A DNA stretch of 38,183 nt, taken from the NCBI GenBank assembly GCA_021811275.1, contig JAJZPI010000015.1:1-38183 (forward strand), written 5' to 3'. Under the pieces are notes generated by a model. It did not search any database, was not told the origin of the DNA, and saw nothing but the letters and a program-made list of their open reading frames with translations. Numbering within the stretch: position 1 is the first letter of the stretch; each line of letters starts with the position of its first letter. A program made the translations under genes and the position numbers. Positions 17,369-24,065 of the stretch are shown here, piece by piece. The DNA is from Deltaproteobacteria bacterium (GTDB taxonomy: Bacteria; Desulfobacterota; Desulfarculia; Desulfarculales; Desulfarculaceae).

Positions 17369-18679
17369 ATGAGCATGAACAAACCCACGCAATTCGACGT
17401 CTTGGTGCTGGGCGGCGGCATCGGGGGCCTGCAAGCGGCCCTGGAGTTGGCCGAGCAGGGATTTTCCGTGGCGGTGGTGGAGCGCGACGCCTCCATCGGC
17501 GGCAAGATGATTCGGCTATCCAAGGTGTTCCCCACCCTGGACTGCGCCAGCTGCATCACCACGCCCAAGATGGCAGCCGCCAGCCACCATCCGGGCATCA
17601 CGCTTTTCACCCTGTGCGAGTTGGGCAAGGTGGAGCGGAAAGAGGGGCTGTTGAGCGCGCGGCTGGTCCAGTTGCCGCGCCACGTCGATGAAGACAAGTG
17701 CATCGGCTGCCGGCAGTGCGAGTACGGCTGCCCGGTCTATGTGCCGGACCAGGAGCAGGCCGGGCTCACGGCGCGCAAGGCCATCTACATCCCCTTCAGC
17801 AACGCCATCCCCCAACTGGCGGTTCTGGACCCGGACAATTGCAGTCTCTGCGGACGCTGCGCCAAGGTCTGCCCCACCGGGGCGGTGGACTATGCCCAGC
17901 CGGCGCGGGAGTTCACCATCACCGGCCGCGCCCTGATCCTGGCCACCGGCTTCAAGCTCATGACCGACTATCCGGAGCGGGCCTATGGTCCGGCCAGCCG
18001 CCAGCCCAACTTGATCACCAGCCTGGAGATGGAGCGGCTCTTGGCCCCCCACGGCCCATATATGCGGGTGCTCAGACCCGGCGACGGCAAGGAGCCGGAC
18101 TCGGTGGCCTTCATCCAGTGCGCGGGCAGCCGCGACATCAACAAGGGGGTGTCCTACTGCTCGCGGGTTTGCTGCATGTACGCCATCAAGCAGGCCATGC
18201 TGCTCTCCGGCTCCCTGCCCCTGGCCGACATAACCATCTACTACATCGACATCCGCGCCTTCGGCAAAAACTACGAGCAGTTCTTCCAGAACGCCAAGGC
18301 CATGGGCATCGAGTTCGTCAAGGCCAAGGCCATGGTCGTAGGCCAAAACGCCGAGGGCGGGGTGGATCTGGTCTACGACGACATGGAGAGCGGCGAGGGC
18401 GCCAAGCGGCGCTCCCACGACCTGGTGGTCATGTCCCTGGCCATGCTGCCGGGTTGCGATTCCCCGCCAATGGCCGAGGTCCTGGCGGGCCCCGACGGTT
18501 TCATCAAGAGTGTCAGTCCCAAGCTGGCCCCCGGTCTGACCAGCCAGGAAGGGGTCTTCACCTGCGGCGCGGCGGCTGGACCCAAGGATATCGTGGACAC
18601 CATCGTGGAGGCGGGCCATGCCGCCCAGGAAGCCTCGATTTACCTGGCTTTCCAGGGCAAGGGCCGGGCCGCGGCATGA
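17369..18679 (+). CDS. HdrA/QmoA-like flavoprotein with Fe-S clusters
   Basis: The 436-residue protein starts with a FAD-binding GGGIGG (residues 15-20) and has Cys59-Cys62 in CASCITTP. Two [4Fe-4S] ferredoxin motifs follow: CIGCRQCEYGCP (111-121) and CSLCGRCAKVCP (158-168). The HdrA-typical CAGSRD and YCSRVCCMYAIKQA segments come later. Length is close to QmoA. HdrA-type proteins transfer or bifurcate electrons in the cytoplasm. No aprAB genes or membrane QmoC are nearby, so a classical Qmo role is not supported by context; the neighbouring sulfur carriers point to a sulfur-linked Hdr complex. The ribosome site is moderate. Confidence 0.88.
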   Translation: MSMNKPTQFDVLVLGGGIGGLQAALELAEQGFSVAVVERDASIGGKMIRLSKVFPTLDCASCITTPKMAAASHHPGITLFTLCELGKVERKEGLLSARLVQLPRHVDEDKCIGCRQCEYGCPVYVPDQEQAGLTARKAIYIPFSNAIPQLAVLDPDNCSLCGRCAKVCPTGAVDYAQPAREFTITGRALILATGFKLMTDYPERAYGPASRQPNLITSLEMERLLAPHGPYMRVLRPGDGKEPDSVAFIQCAGSRDINKGVSYCSRVCCMYAIKQAMLLSGSLPLADITIYYIDIRAFGKNYEQFFQNAKAMGIEFVKAKAMVVGQNAEGGVDLVYDDMESGEGAKRRSHDLVVMSLAMLPGCDSPPMAEVLAGPDGFIKSVSPKLAPGLTSQEGVFTCGAAAGPKDIVDTIVEAGHAAQEASIYLAFQGKGRAAA

Positions 18680-18689
18680 GGAGGCGAGC

Positions 18690-20597
18690 ATGAGCGGCGG
18701 CGGCGGGCAAACGGATCCGGCCAAGGTGGGAGTGTACATCTGTCACTGCGGCGGCAACATCTCCGACCACGTGGACGTGCGGAAGGTGGAGGACCTGGCG
18801 GGGAGCCTGCCGGCAGTGGCGGTGGCCAGACGAAACAGTTTCATGTGCTCCGACCCCGGCCAGGAGATGATCGTCAAGGACATCGCCGAAGGCCGGGTCA
18901 ACCGGGTGGTGGTGGCTTCCTGCGCCCCCGCCCTGCATGAAACCACCTTCCGGGGGGCCCTGGCCCGGGCCGGCTTGAACCCCTACCTGTACGAGCACGC
19001 CAACATCCGCGAGCAGGTGAGCTGGGTGCACCACGGCCCCGGCGCCACGGGCAAGGCCGCCAGGCTGGTGGCGGCCGCCGTGGCCAAGGCCGCCCTCTTG
19101 GAGCCCCTGGAGCCCATCCGGGTGGAGGCCACGGCCCACGCCACCGTGGTGGGCGCGGGGCCGGCCGGCCTGAAGGCCGCCCTGGACCTGGCCCGGCGCG
19201 GAATACAGGTCGTCCTGGTGGAGCAAAGCCCCTTCCTGGGCGGCAACTTGGCCCGTCTGGACCGGCTTTTCCCCACCGGCGAAAAGGCATCGGAGATGGT
19301 GGAGGACCTGGCTCGGCGGGCCTTGAGCCATGAACTCATCCAAGTGTTCACCTGCGCCGGGATTGCGGCGGCGGGTGGCTATGTGGGCAACTTCAGCCTG
19401 ACCGTCGTCCGCCGGCCGCCCCAGACCCAGCGCGACCTGGAGCTGCTGGCCAAGGCCCGGTCCAGCGGGCTCCCGCCGGGCTTCATTCCCTTCGCCGGCT
19501 ACTTGCCCCTGGAGCCGCCGTCCGCCCAGGAGCAAATCGATCTCCGCACCGGCGCGGTGATACTGGCCACCGGCTTTGAGCACTACCAGCCCCATGCCGG
19601 CCAGTACGGCTACGGCCAACTGCCCCAGGTCGTCACCCTGCCGGAGCTGATCCAGATCATGGCCGGCCAGGAGCCGGGCGGGCCGCTTACGGTCAACGGT
19701 CGCCCCGTCAAAAGCCTGGCCCTGATCCATTGCGTGGGCAGCCGCGAAATCCCCGGCCTGCACGAGCCGCCCGGCGGCAGGCCCTTGAACGAATATTGCT
19801 CACGGGTCTGCTGCACCGCCACCTTGCAGGCCGCGCTGGAAATCAAGGAGCGCTTCCCGGAGACGCTGATCTACGACCTCCACCGCGACATCCGCGCCTA
19901 TGGCCGCGGCCACGAGGACTACTACCTGGAGGCCTCGCGGCGCGGGGTGCTTTTCCTGCGCTTCGCCGCCGAGAATCCGCCCCAGATCAGGGCCCAGGCC
20001 GGCGGACATGGCGAAGGGCTGGTCATCGAGATGGCCGACACCCTCCTGGGCGGCGAAGAGCTGGAATTGGAAACGGACCTTGTGGTCTTGGCCGTGGGCA
20101 TGCGGCCCGGCCCGGCCGCCGGCCTGGCCGAGATGCTCAAGCTGTCCAGGGGGGCGGATGGCTTCCTGCTGGAGGTGCATCCCAAGCTGCGGCCCGTGGA
20201 GCCGGCCGTGGTCGGGGTTTATCTGGCGGGAGCCTGCCAGGCCCCCATGGACGTGGGCGAGGCCTGCGCCGCCGCCTCGGCCGCCACGGTCAAGGCCGGC
20301 GGCCTCCTGAGCCGGGGCTACGTGGAGCTGGCTCCTTTCGTGGCTCGGGTGGACGCCCAGGCCTGCACGGGATGCGGAGCCTGCGTCGAGGCCTGCCTGC
20401 GCGAGGGGGCCCTAGAACTTGCCCGGCCCCCCGCCGTGGCCAAGGCCTTGGTCAACCCGGCCCTATGCCTGGGCTGCGGGGCGTGCGCGGCGGTCTGTGA
20501 ACCGGGGGCCATCGCGGTGGCGGGCTGGACCCTGCCCCAGTACGAGGCCATGGTGCGGGCCATGATCGCCGGCGAGGCGGGAGGGGAACAGGCATGA
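18690..20597 (+). CDS. HdrA-like flavoprotein with N-terminal HdrA domain and C-terminal double ferredoxin
   Basis: The 635-residue protein has the N-terminal HdrA domain (VGVYICHCGGNISD, Cys18 and Cys20), an FAD motif (VVGAGPAGLKAALDL, near residue 155), and the HCVGSRE and YCSRVCC segments. C-terminally it has two [4Fe-4S] motifs, CTGCGACVEAC and CLGCGACAAVC. This is the HdrA/QmoB-like layout. With the preceding smaller HdrA-like protein it likely makes a flavin heteromer. The start at 18690 has GAGGAGG six bases ahead. Its stop overlaps the next ATG by four bases. Confidence 0.9.
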   Translation: MSGGGGQTDPAKVGVYICHCGGNISDHVDVRKVEDLAGSLPAVAVARRNSFMCSDPGQEMIVKDIAEGRVNRVVVASCAPALHETTFRGALARAGLNPYLYEHANIREQVSWVHHGPGATGKAARLVAAAVAKAALLEPLEPIRVEATAHATVVGAGPAGLKAALDLARRGIQVVLVEQSPFLGGNLARLDRLFPTGEKASEMVEDLARRALSHELIQVFTCAGIAAAGGYVGNFSLTVVRRPPQTQRDLELLAKARSSGLPPGFIPFAGYLPLEPPSAQEQIDLRTGAVILATGFEHYQPHAGQYGYGQLPQVVTLPELIQIMAGQEPGGPLTVNGRPVKSLALIHCVGSREIPGLHEPPGGRPLNEYCSRVCCTATLQAALEIKERFPETLIYDLHRDIRAYGRGHEDYYLEASRRGVLFLRFAAENPPQIRAQAGGHGEGLVIEMADTLLGGEELELETDLVVLAVGMRPGPAAGLAEMLKLSRGADGFLLEVHPKLRPVEPAVVGVYLAGACQAPMDVGEACAAASAATVKAGGLLSRGYVELAPFVARVDAQACTGCGACVEACLREGALELARPPAVAKALVNPALCLGCGACAAVCEPGAIAVAGWTLPQYEAMVRAMIAGEAGGEQA

Positions 20598-20902
20598 GCA
20601 ACATGGACAAGGATATCCTGGCCCGCCTGCGCGGGGAACGCCAGGCCCAGGTCGCGGCGGCCAGGGAGCGGATCAGGGAACAGGGGCGGGTCCTGAGGCT
20701 GATAAGACGCCACCTGGAGAAGGGACCGGACACGGTCCCGGGAATCGCCCGCGCCACCGGTCTGAGCCCCCGCGAGGCGCTTTGGTTCCTTACGGCCATG
20801 CGCAAATACGGCCTGGCCAGCGAGGGAGACAAGCAGGGCGGCTATTTCCAGTACGCCTTGTCGTCAAGCGAGCCGCCCGCGGGTGAAGAGGCGGCGCAGT
20901 AA
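20594..20902 (+). CDS. Small winged-helix-like protein of the Hdr operon
   Basis: The 102-residue protein has a charged helix (LARLRGERQAQVAAARERI) and then a helix-turn-helix-like segment (VPGIARATGLSPREALWFL) with a following basic turn. ATGA overlap with the HdrA-like gene indicates coupled translation. It could be a DNA-binding regulator, or a structural subunit using a winged-helix fold; sequence alone does not decide. It has no Cys, so it carries no Fe-S cluster. Confidence 0.6.
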   Translation: MSNMDKDILARLRGERQAQVAAARERIREQGRVLRLIRRHLEKGPDTVPGIARATGLSPREALWFLTAMRKYGLASEGDKQGGYFQYALSSSEPPAGEEAAQ

Positions 20903-20940
20903 CCATCCGAAACCGGAACAAGAGGAAAGGAAAACGCGTC

Positions 20941-21312
20941 ATGAGCGAAAAACCCGAAAAGATAGTCTACGTCTGCACCCACGCCGGCGAGGACCCCGAG
21001 CGGGCCAGCCTGCCCTTTGTCCTGGCCAACGCCGCCCTGACCATGGACGTGCAGGCGGTGGTGGTCCTCCAGAGCACCGGAGTCTATTTGGCCAAGAAAG
21101 GCTACTTGGATAACGTCTTCGCCGCTGGGCTGCCCCCGCTGAAGGAGCTGATGGACAACTATTTTGAGCAGGGCGGCAAGCTCCTGGTCTGCGTCCCCTG
21201 CATCAAGGAGCGCAAGATCGCCGAATCGGACCTGATCCAGGGAGCGGAGCCCACCGCCGCGGCCAAGCTGACCATGGAACTGCTCTCCGCCACCGCCACC
21301 CTGGTCTACTAG
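20941..21312 (+). CDS. DsrE-family sulfur-relay protein
   Basis: The 123-residue protein has the DsrE fold pattern: a first strand KIVYVCTHAGEDPERA, a middle VQAVVVLQSTGVYLAKKG, and the functional Cys region LLVCVPCIKERKI (Cys84, Cys87). DsrE-type proteins bind persulfide and pass sulfur to TusA or DsrC-like carriers. Its place in one operon with TusA and Hdr genes matches known sulfur-trafficking sets. A good GGAAAGG site lies ahead of the ATG. Confidence 0.85.
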   Translation: MSEKPEKIVYVCTHAGEDPERASLPFVLANAALTMDVQAVVVLQSTGVYLAKKGYLDNVFAAGLPPLKELMDNYFEQGGKLLVCVPCIKERKIAESDLIQGAEPTAAAKLTMELLSATATLVY

Positions 21313-21335
21313 GGCCCGGCAGGAAGGAGCCCGCC

Positions 21336-22478
21336 ATGGCCCAGACGCCGTTCATGGAGGTCAACCAAGCCATCGCCCAGGGCGGGGGCGGCGACCTGAA
21401 CGCCTGCGTGCAGTGCGGCCTGTGTTCCGCGGTCTGCCCCTGGCGGGAGGTCGAGGGCGAGTTCCTGTCCAGGCTGATGATCCGCCAAGGCCAACTGGGC
21501 CTGGAGGGCTACGAGTCCGACGAGGTCCTTTTCGGCTGCACCACCTGCAAAAAGTGCGTCCTGAACTGCCCCCGGGGCGTGGACATCATCGGGGTCATGC
21601 GGGCCATGCGCTCGCTCAGCGTGGAGGCCGGCGGCGTGCCCGAGACCTTGAAGGCCGTCTTGGGCTCGGCCCACGCCAACGGCAACCCCTGGTCCGAGCC
21701 GCGCGAGAAGCGCATGGAGTGGGCCCGGGGGCTGGAGGTTCCCGCCTTCGGGCCGGACAAGGAGTATTTGCTCTTCCTCTGCTGCACCTCCTGCTACGAC
21801 CAGCGCAGCCAGGGGATCGCCCGCTCCCTGGTCAAGCTGCTCAACCGGGCCGGGGTTTCCTACGGGGTGCTGGGCCCGGAGCAGAACTGCTGCGGCGAGA
21901 GCGTGCGCAAGATCGGCGACGAGGCCCTTTTCCAGAAGCTGGCCGGCGGCAACGTGAAGCTGTTCAACGCCCATGACGTCAGGAAGATTATCGTGACCTC
22001 CCCCCATTGCCTCGAGACCTTCAGCGCCGAGTATTCCGAATTGGGCGGGGAATACGAAGTGGTTCATGCCAGCCAGCTCCTGGCCGGGCTGTACCGGGAA
22101 GGACGCCTGCCCCTCCTGGGCAGGACGCGGGGCAAGGTGGCCTATCACGACCCCTGTTACCTGGGACGGCACGGCGGGGTTTTCGAGCAGCCCCGGCAGG
22201 CCCTGGCCGCCTGCGGGGCCCAGGTGCTGGAGATGAACCGCTCTCGGGAGTTCTCGCTCTGCTGCGGCGGCGGCGGCGGGCGGCTGTGGATGGAAACTCC
22301 GGCGGAGAAGCGCTTCAGTCTGCTGCGGGTGCGAGAGGCGGCCGAGGTCGGAGCCGAGGTGCTGGCCACCGCCTGCCCCTACTGCGTATCGCTGCTGGAA
22401 GACAGCCGCAAGACCGCCGGGCTGGAAGATCTCAAGGTCATGGACATCTGCGAGCTGTTGGCCCAAGACTTGAGCTGA
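21336..22478 (+). CDS. HdrD-like (HdrC-HdrB fused) iron-sulfur protein
   Basis: The 380-residue protein starts with two [4Fe-4S] ferredoxin motifs, CVQCGLCSAVCP (Cys24-Cys34) and CTTCKKCVLNCP (Cys68-Cys78), the HdrC part. Two CCG domains follow (HdrB part): FLCCTSC with NCCGES and PHC, then DPCYLGRH with CCGGGGGR and CPYC. CCG domains bind the non-cubane clusters that perform disulfide or persulfide chemistry in heterodisulfide reductase. It is the last gene of the sigma-54 operon and the probable site where a sulfur substrate meets the electron chain; that last step is inference. Confidence 0.9.
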   Translation: MAQTPFMEVNQAIAQGGGGDLNACVQCGLCSAVCPWREVEGEFLSRLMIRQGQLGLEGYESDEVLFGCTTCKKCVLNCPRGVDIIGVMRAMRSLSVEAGGVPETLKAVLGSAHANGNPWSEPREKRMEWARGLEVPAFGPDKEYLLFLCCTSCYDQRSQGIARSLVKLLNRAGVSYGVLGPEQNCCGESVRKIGDEALFQKLAGGNVKLFNAHDVRKIIVTSPHCLETFSAEYSELGGEYEVVHASQLLAGLYREGRLPLLGRTRGKVAYHDPCYLGRHGGVFEQPRQALAACGAQVLEMNRSREFSLCCGGGGGRLWMETPAEKRFSLLRVREAAEVGAEVLATACPYCVSLLEDSRKTAGLEDLKVMDICELLAQDLS

Positions 22479-22548
22479 CAGCCCGCCGGCATGCCTTGCC
22501 CGCTCGGCTGGCCGGGACTTGCGAATTTGGAGGCTATCCGATTCAGGA

Positions 22549-22589
22549 GCATCGCGCGGGGCGGGACGCCCCGCGCGATGCCCTTTTTT
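22549..22589 (+). terminator. Strong Rho-independent terminator of the TusA/Hdr operon
   Basis: A near-perfect stem of about 14 bp (CATCGCGCGGGGC and its complement) around GGGAC is followed by CCC and six T. A close copy of the hairpin, without T-tract, lies at 27844-27874. Confidence 0.92.
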
Positions 22590-22647
22590 ATTCAGGTCAT
22601 ATAGTAATCAGTGAATCCAGAAAAAATTGTCCGTTGGTCTTTTCTTC

Positions 22648-22719
22648 GTAGGGGCGGGGTTTATCCCCGCCCTCTTTTCATTCCGGAAAGACACGGGCGG
22701 GGATAAGCCCCGCCCCTAC
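22648..22719. repeat. Large GC-rich inverted repeat (REP-like or bidirectional terminator)
   Basis: Arms of 25 bp (left from GTAGGGGCGGGG, right ending CCCCGCCCCTAC) differ at one base around a 22-bp loop. Each arm is itself a small hairpin (GGGCGGGG, TTTAT, CCCCGCCC type). It lies between the Hdr operon terminator and the selenoprotein island, where convergent transcripts end. Confidence 0.85.
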
Positions 22720-22740
22720 GAAAACAAGATAAAAATATAT

Positions 22741-22832
22741 GAGGCCATTGCATGGTGAAACACAAATATAGCCTGTAAAACCAGACAATAATCCCGTGAA
22801 TCATAATTTGACCATGCAATCGCCGATGCGGG
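22741..22832 (+). repeat. TIR-bearing interspersed element, copy 1
   Basis: Inverted ends ATTGCATGGT (22747-22756) and ACCATGCAAT (22811-22820) enclose an AT-rich core, and flanking bases are also shared with copy 2 at 27634. Total length between outer ends is 74 bp. No coding capacity is visible. Confidence 0.75.
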
Positions 22833-22836
22833 ACAT

Positions 22837-22940
22837 GGATGGCCCGCCGGATGTCCGGGCATCCGGGAGATCGGGCCAAACCACGCTTTGGCCAAACCGG
22901 CAAGCCTTCAAAGCCATGGATGGCTTTGAAGGCAACTTGG
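22837..22940 (-). repeat. 104-bp interspersed repeat, copy A
   Basis: Read on the minus strand, it aligns without gaps over 104 bases to 37249-37352, at about 80% identity by hand count. It contains a 14-bp-arm palindrome (GCCTTCAAAGCCAT, GG, ATGGCTTTGAAGGC). It begins directly after the TVP38 stop codon and abuts the TIR element. Confidence 0.75.
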
Positions 22941-22942
22941 TA

Positions 22943-23662
22943 TCACTTGACTATCAACTCCGAGTCGTTGGACGAGACCCTCTTTTTGATCCAACCCGGG
23001 ATCAAGGAGACCAATACCAGGAACACGGCTCCCACCGCCAGATAAAGCAGGGTCTTCTTGATGTCCCCCTGCCCGCTGACCAGCGCGCCGCCGGCGAAGC
23101 AGTAGGCGGCCGTGCCCGGCAGCATGCAGAGCAGGCTGACCAGGACATAGGTGGGCAGGCCGATGCCGGTGAGGCCGTAGGCGAAGTTTTGCAGGTTGAA
23201 GGGAAACAGGGGAACCAGGCGGGTGATCATCACCATGCGCCAGCCGTGACGGCCCACCCCCTGGTCGATGCGGCGAAACAAGGGGTTGCCGGCCGCCCAT
23301 GATTCCACCAGCGGCCTGACCGCATAGCGGGCGGCCAGGAAGGACAGCGTCGCCCCCAGGTTGGAGCCGATCACCACCCAGAGCATGCCCCACCAGGCCC
23401 CGAAAACCACCGCCCCCAAAAGGGTGATGGGCAACCCCGGCAGGAAGAAAAGGCAGGCCGCCACCCACAGGGCCACGTAGGCCGCGGGGGCGATCCAGCC
23501 CAGGCCGCGCACCTTTTGTGCCAGCTCCTGGAGGTTGTCCAGGGTCAGGTGGCTGGAAAGCCCGCTGGCGCGCAGCGCGGCGAAGCCGGCCGCCAACAGC
23601 CCCAAGAGAAGGACGAGCCTCAACCAGGGCCGCTTTGGCTTGGCGCCGTTTCCCTCGGGCAT
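22943..23662 (-). CDS. TVP38/TMEM64 (DedA-like) membrane protein
   Basis: The 239-residue protein has about six hydrophobic segments and the SNARE-associated-domain pattern: LPGLPITLLGAVVFG, SFLAARYAV, and RLVPLFPFNLQNFAYGLTG. Proteins of this family sit in the inner membrane. In bacteria they are often found with mercuric-reductase-like or thiol-redox genes; some family members move phospholipid head groups. The ATG follows AAGGAGA. It is the last gene of the selenoprotein island, 66 bases after the thioredoxin-like gene. No TGA codon interrupts it. Confidence 0.85.
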   Translation of the reverse strand: MPEGNGAKPKRPWLRLVLLLGLLAAGFAALRASGLSSHLTLDNLQELAQKVRGLGWIAPAAYVALWVAACLFFLPGLPITLLGAVVFGAWWGMLWVVIGSNLGATLSFLAARYAVRPLVESWAAGNPLFRRIDQGVGRHGWRMVMITRLVPLFPFNLQNFAYGLTGIGLPTYVLVSLLCMLPGTAAYCFAGGALVSGQGDIKKTLLYLAVGAVFLVLVSLIPGWIKKRVSSNDSELIVK

Positions 23663-23728
23663 GGGTCTTCTCCTTCTCGTGCGCGTGGCCGGCGAGCCAT
23701 CAGGCCCCGGCCGCCGCGAACCGGGCCA

Positions 23729-24049
23729 TCAACTCTTGAACATCCGGCCCAGCAGACCCTTCCTGGCCGGCGGCTCGGGCGCGGGCAAGCCCAGGTGCCG
23801 GCAAATGGCCCCCTCCAGCTTGTCCTCCGGGCAATCCGAACCCTCCACCAGAATCTCATCTCCCACCATGATGGCCGGGGCGGTCGGAAGGTCAAGCTCA
23901 AAGTACTCGTCGGTCTGGTAATCGGCCCGGGGCTTGGAGGTGTACTCAGTCTCGATCTGATACTTGGCGGCCAACCTGGGCGCCATCTCCTGGAAGTGCT
24001 TTCACGGCTTGCCGTTGGGCTCATTCAGGAAATACCTAACCTTCAACAT
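23729..24049 (-). CDS. Thioredoxin-fold selenoprotein candidate (in-frame TGA at codon 16)
   Basis: A frame starting at ATG 24049, eight bases after AAAGGAG, reads 15 codons (MLKVRYFLNEPNGKP), then TGA at 24004-24002, then continues open for 90 residues to a normal stop. The product is 106 residues if the TGA is selenocysteine. The TGA falls after the first strand, where thioredoxin-like proteins keep their reactive Cys. A cis-Pro-like segment (PTAPAIMVGDEILV) and a final helix fit the fold. Two further Cys are present (GSDCPED, AICRHLG). A SECIS-like hairpin follows the TGA. The frame after the TGA has no good start of its own. It lies 16 bases after the rhodanese-DsbD gene. Confidence 0.8.
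23965..24004 (-). promoter_or_regulatory. SECIS-like hairpin after the TGA of the thioredoxin-like gene
   Basis: After TGA and 16 bases comes a stem TGGCG/CGCCA, a C-C mismatch, two more C-G pairs and the loop AGGTT. The loop begins 24 bases after the TGA and has G in its first two positions, within known limits for bacterial SECIS elements. Confidence 0.6.
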
Positions 24050-24065
24050 GGCGTCACTCCTTTGT

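Noticed and set aside
16651-22478. Reading the Hdr-like genes as qmoABC or as the YTD cluster of sulfur disproportionators
   Set aside because: There is no aprAB, no membrane QmoC and no YeeE/YedE-type transporter in the operon; only TusA and DsrE are shared with the YTD set.
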